Positions 7,262 through 8,746 of a DNA stretch of 8,746 nucleotides are shown here, piece after piece. The position numbers and the translations under genes are program-made. The notes under the pieces were generated by a model. It did not search any database. It worked only from the letters and a program-made list of their open reading frames with translations, and was not told where the DNA came from. Within the stretch, counting starts at the first letter, position 1. Every line of letters begins with the position of its first letter. Source of the DNA: Gracilimonas sp035704785 (GTDB taxonomy: Bacteria; Bacteroidota; Rhodothermia; Balneolales; Balneolaceae); NCBI RefSeq assembly GCF_035704785.1, contig NZ_DASSWP010000119.1:1-8746 (forward strand), read 5' to 3'.

Positions 7262-8020
7262 TTAACCAAAGAACATTTTTTTGGTCCGGTCGGAAATGTT
7301 CTCAATATCAAGGAAGACCATAACGTATAAAAGCTCAAGGCCTTTATGATATGCCGGCTTACTGATGATATCACAGCCAACACTCAGATAATTTTCCAAA
7401 AGTCCGGGAGCCTTAAACTGCTTTTGCATCGACCTTACCTTTTCTTCCTCGTTTTGTTCGTAAGGCTTTTTCGAACTCACCCGGAATTCTTTATGAAACA
7501 CACCCTGATTTTTAAGCTCATTGTAAATAGATAGTGCTTCCTCCGATGATTTAGCAGGAATACCCAAACTGCCCAATAAGTAACGTTTATTTAAGGACTT
7601 TAAATACCCTGCAAAACCTTTCCAAAGCAGGAACAATACCCTTCCGCTCCTGTGCTCTTCTTCGATGCAAGCTCGTCCCACTTCAAAACTTTTTGATAAC
7701 ACCTCCTCAGGCAGTTCCGACAGATTAAACAAACTCTCGGAATAAAAGCCCTCACCGGCTACTGCCATTTCATAGGTCTGAAGGCGATAGGTTCCCACCA
7801 CTTTTTCAGTCTCATTTTCCTTCACGATAAGATGATGACACTGGGCATCGTATTTATCTTCATCAACGGTTTTGGAAGATTCGAACTTACGTTCCAGTTC
7901 TTCATAAAAAACCCGATACCTGAGCGACAAGGCCTCTTTAATTTCTTGATCAGTTTGTGCAATACTTACTGTGTACCGGTGATTGGAAATATCCGGTAAG
8001 ATCTGTCTTTCTGCTTTCAA
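7262..8020 (-). CDS. olsB: OlsB-type GNAT N-acyltransferase for amino-acid lipid synthesis
   Basis: The 252-residue cytoplasmic enzyme belongs to the OlsB/hemolysin-like branch of GNAT acyltransferases. Conserved features are L-R-Y-R-V-F-Y-E-E near the N terminus, D-E-D-K-Y-D followed by H-H-L-I-V, V-G-T-Y-R-L, the GFYSES segment, and E-V-G-R-A-C-I with E-H-R-S-G then L-L-W-K-G. Known members transfer a 3-hydroxyacyl chain from acyl-ACP to the amino group of ornithine (OlsB) or of glycine (GlsB in Bacteroides); which amino acid is used here cannot be told. The start is TTG: an in-frame TAA lies two codons upstream, and no ATG precedes the core domain. An AGGGTGA sequence eight bases before it supports this start. 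The gene leads a two-gene operon with the PlsC-like enzyme that would complete the lipid. Family is secure, amino-acid substrate open. Confidence 0.88.
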   Translation of the reverse strand: MKAERQILPDISNHRYTVSIAQTDQEIKEALSLRYRVFYEELERKFESSKTVDEDKYDAQCHHLIVKENETEKVVGTYRLQTYEMAVAGEGFYSESLFNLSELPEEVLSKSFEVGRACIEEEHRSGRVLFLLWKGFAGYLKSLNKRYLLGSLGIPAKSSEEALSIYNELKNQGVFHKEFRVSSKKPYEQNEEEKVRSMQKQFKAPGLLENYLSVGCDIISKPAYHKGLELLYVMVFLDIENISDRTKKMFFG

Positions 8021-8028
8021 TTTTTATT

Positions 8029-8035
8029 TCACCCT
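8029..8035 (-). promoter_or_regulatory. Shine-Dalgarno-like site deciding the TTG start of the OlsB-type gene
   Basis: On the minus strand AGGGTGA ends eight bases before the TTG start at 8020. It is the only reasonable Shine-Dalgarno match I see among the starts of this window, where most genes have AT-rich leaders. Together with the in-frame TAA two codons upstream it fixes the start at TTG. Confidence 0.4.
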
Positions 8036-8170
8036 AAATTTAAATAACTCCATATCAATCCATCTCTTAAGCCAACATATCAAGTCTTTATAAAAAAAAT
8101 CCGTTCATTAACACTGGCCGGACTCATACCTTTTTAACTGCTTACAGCAGCATTGCCTGAAATTGGAATG

Positions 8171-8203
8171 CAAAAATATCATCAAATCCCGCCATCATTT
8201 CAA
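8171..8203 (-). promoter_or_regulatory. Candidate Bacteroidota-type promoter of the OlsB/PlsC operon
   Basis: On the minus strand TTG (8203-8201) and TATTTTTG (8178-8171) are 22 bases apart. The second matches the TAnnTTTG -7 consensus and is the same octamer as in the promoter candidate of the 2H phosphoesterase gene. Transcription would start near 8165, giving a leader of about 145 bases before the TTG start. The call is by eye in AT-rich DNA. Confidence 0.35.
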
Positions 8204-8323
8204 TTAAATATCTAAACACCGGAATATTGGTACTCCCTTCCAAATATCAGTATCATTGGCACTATTCGGAACGGTTTTGGCCGGCTCCGTTTTTATATCC
8301 TGAAATTACATGAATCATCTATT

Positions 8324-8746
8324 TTGAGCAATTCAGCGGAAGAATCACAACCACGTTTACTGCGCGACAGGAATCTTTACATTATTTTTGGGATCACCTT
8401 AACGGCCGTGATGGGCGTTTCATCCATTGCCCCCGCCTTCCCTTCTATTGCTGATGCCCTTGACGTCTCTTCTCAGAAAATAGGATTGCTGATCACCTTT
8501 TTTACGCTGCCCGGTATTTTCATTACCCCGGTGCTTGGGATATTGGCCGATCGTTTTGGCCGCAAAATCGTGCTGGTTCCCTCCCTATTTCTTTTCGGAA
8601 TCGCTGGAACCGCATGTGCTTTCACCACTGATTTCGAAACCATGCTCTTTTTCAGAGCGCTGCAGGGGATGGGCAGTGCTTCGCTTGGAGCACTCAATCT
8701 TACTCTGATCGGCGACCTCTATTCCGGTAACGACCGTGCCACCACC
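8324..8746 (+). CDS. MFS transporter, drug/H+ antiporter type, 3' end outside the window
   Basis: The first 141 codons of a major facilitator protein are present; the window cuts it after about four of the expected 12 helices. Hydrophobic segments lie at about 18-40, 53-75, 82-102 and 106-128. Motif A (G-x-L-A-D-R-x-G-R-K) is perfect at 72-81, between helices 2 and 3, and R-x-x-Q-G-x-G at 111-117 matches motif B of proton-driven drug antiporters. It is most likely an efflux pump in the inner membrane; substrate unknown. The start is uncertain. In frame only TTG at 8324 suits a full first helix; the next ATG (8411) would remove part of it. An ATG at 8310 lies in another frame and stops after five codons at TGA 8325-8327, overlapping the TTG; one more T in the run 8322-8325 would join the two. 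Confidence 0.88.
   Translation, partial: MSNSAEESQPRLLRDRNLYIIFGITLTAVMGVSSIAPAFPSIADALDVSSQKIGLLITFFTLPGIFITPVLGILADRFGRKIVLVPSLFLFGIAGTACAFTTDFETMLFFRALQGMGSASLGALNLTLIGDLYSGNDRATT

Larger units (their letters stand above)
8021..8323. other. Divergent intergenic region, AT-rich, no gene
   Basis: About 300 bases lie between the minus-strand acyltransferase operon and the plus-strand MFS gene. No credible ORF is present; the longest ATG frame I traced is 15 codons (8168-8215). It holds a candidate minus-strand promoter (8171-8203), an imperfect inverted repeat (8224-8230 with 8240-8247, one bulged base, nine-base loop) that might be an operator, and a short AACGG/CCGTT dyad (8270-8274 with 8287-8291) followed by five T just before the MFS gene. 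TGGCCGG occurs twice (8114-8120, 8278-8284). None is strong enough to call functional. Confidence 0.6.

Noticed and set aside
6591..7265. Two plus-strand open frames (135 and 88 codons) opposite the PlsC-like gene.
   Set aside because: The minus-strand frame has intact catalytic motifs, and the antisense translations look random; shadow frames.
8168..8215. Fifteen-codon ATG frame in the divergent intergenic region, in frame with the MFS gene.
   Set aside because: It ends in TAA well before the transporter, has no ribosome-binding site and shows no protein-like composition.
8270..8294. AACGG/CCGTT dyad followed by five T just upstream of the MFS gene, considered as an attenuator.
   Set aside because: The stem has only five pairs and a 12-base interior without good pairing; T-runs are common in this AT-rich stretch.
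8473..8697. Minus-strand open frame of 74 codons within the MFS gene.
   Set aside because: The plus strand encodes perfect MFS motifs A and B over the same bases.
1..8746. Search by eye for insertion sequences, CRISPR repeats, tRNA or rRNA genes, phage or defence genes.
   Set aside because: No terminal inverted repeats with a transposase, no regularly spaced repeats and no RNA-gene signatures were seen; every long frame is accounted for by an envelope or housekeeping-type gene.

Overview
The window looks like ordinary chromosomal sequence from a Bacteroidota/Balneolota-type bacterium. The grounds are: a TPR protein, a DUF4292-type lipoprotein and an EnvC-like coiled-coil/LytM protein in one tight operon, an arrangement I associate with Bacteroidota and their relatives; mostly absent Shine-Dalgarno sequences; promoter-like TAnnTTTG elements; and an OlsB-type acyltransferase paired with a PlsC-type acyltransferase. 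This assignment is an inference from gene content, not a database match.

Layout. Positions 1-5716 carry five minus-strand genes, read from high to low coordinate: a secreted TPR-repeat protein (4025-5716), a DUF4292-like lipoprotein (3262-4023), an EnvC-like murein-hydrolase activator (2012-3265), and after a 126-base gap a small four-helix membrane protein of unknown function (1463-1885) and a secreted M28 metallopeptidase with a C-terminal fibronectin-III-like domain (61-1434). A strong intrinsic terminator at 2-36 closes the block. The first three genes are translationally linked: the TPR stop is followed after one base by a GTG start, and the lipoprotein stop overlaps the EnvC start as ATGA.

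Positions 5717-5892 form a divergent intergenic region. To its right a 2H phosphoesterase (2'-5' RNA ligase-like) runs on the plus strand (5893-6447) and converges on a two-gene minus-strand operon: an OlsB-type N-acyltransferase (7262-8020) followed by a PlsC/OlsA-type O-acyltransferase (6462-7232). The pair has the makeup expected for two-step synthesis of an acylated amino-acid membrane lipid (ornithine, glycine or flavolipin type). After about 300 non-coding bases, a plus-strand MFS drug/H+ antiporter begins at 8324 and is cut by the window end.

The shared theme is the cell envelope: peptidoglycan-hydrolase control, a lipoprotein, a secreted peptidase, phosphate-free membrane lipids and an efflux pump. 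I see no mobile element, CRISPR array, rRNA or tRNA. The points most worth checking are the loss of two His residues from the EnvC LytM site, Asp replacing the first zinc-ligand His in the M28 peptidase, the uncharacterised TPR/DUF4292/EnvC unit, and the MFS start, where one extra T would join an upstream ATG to the reading frame.
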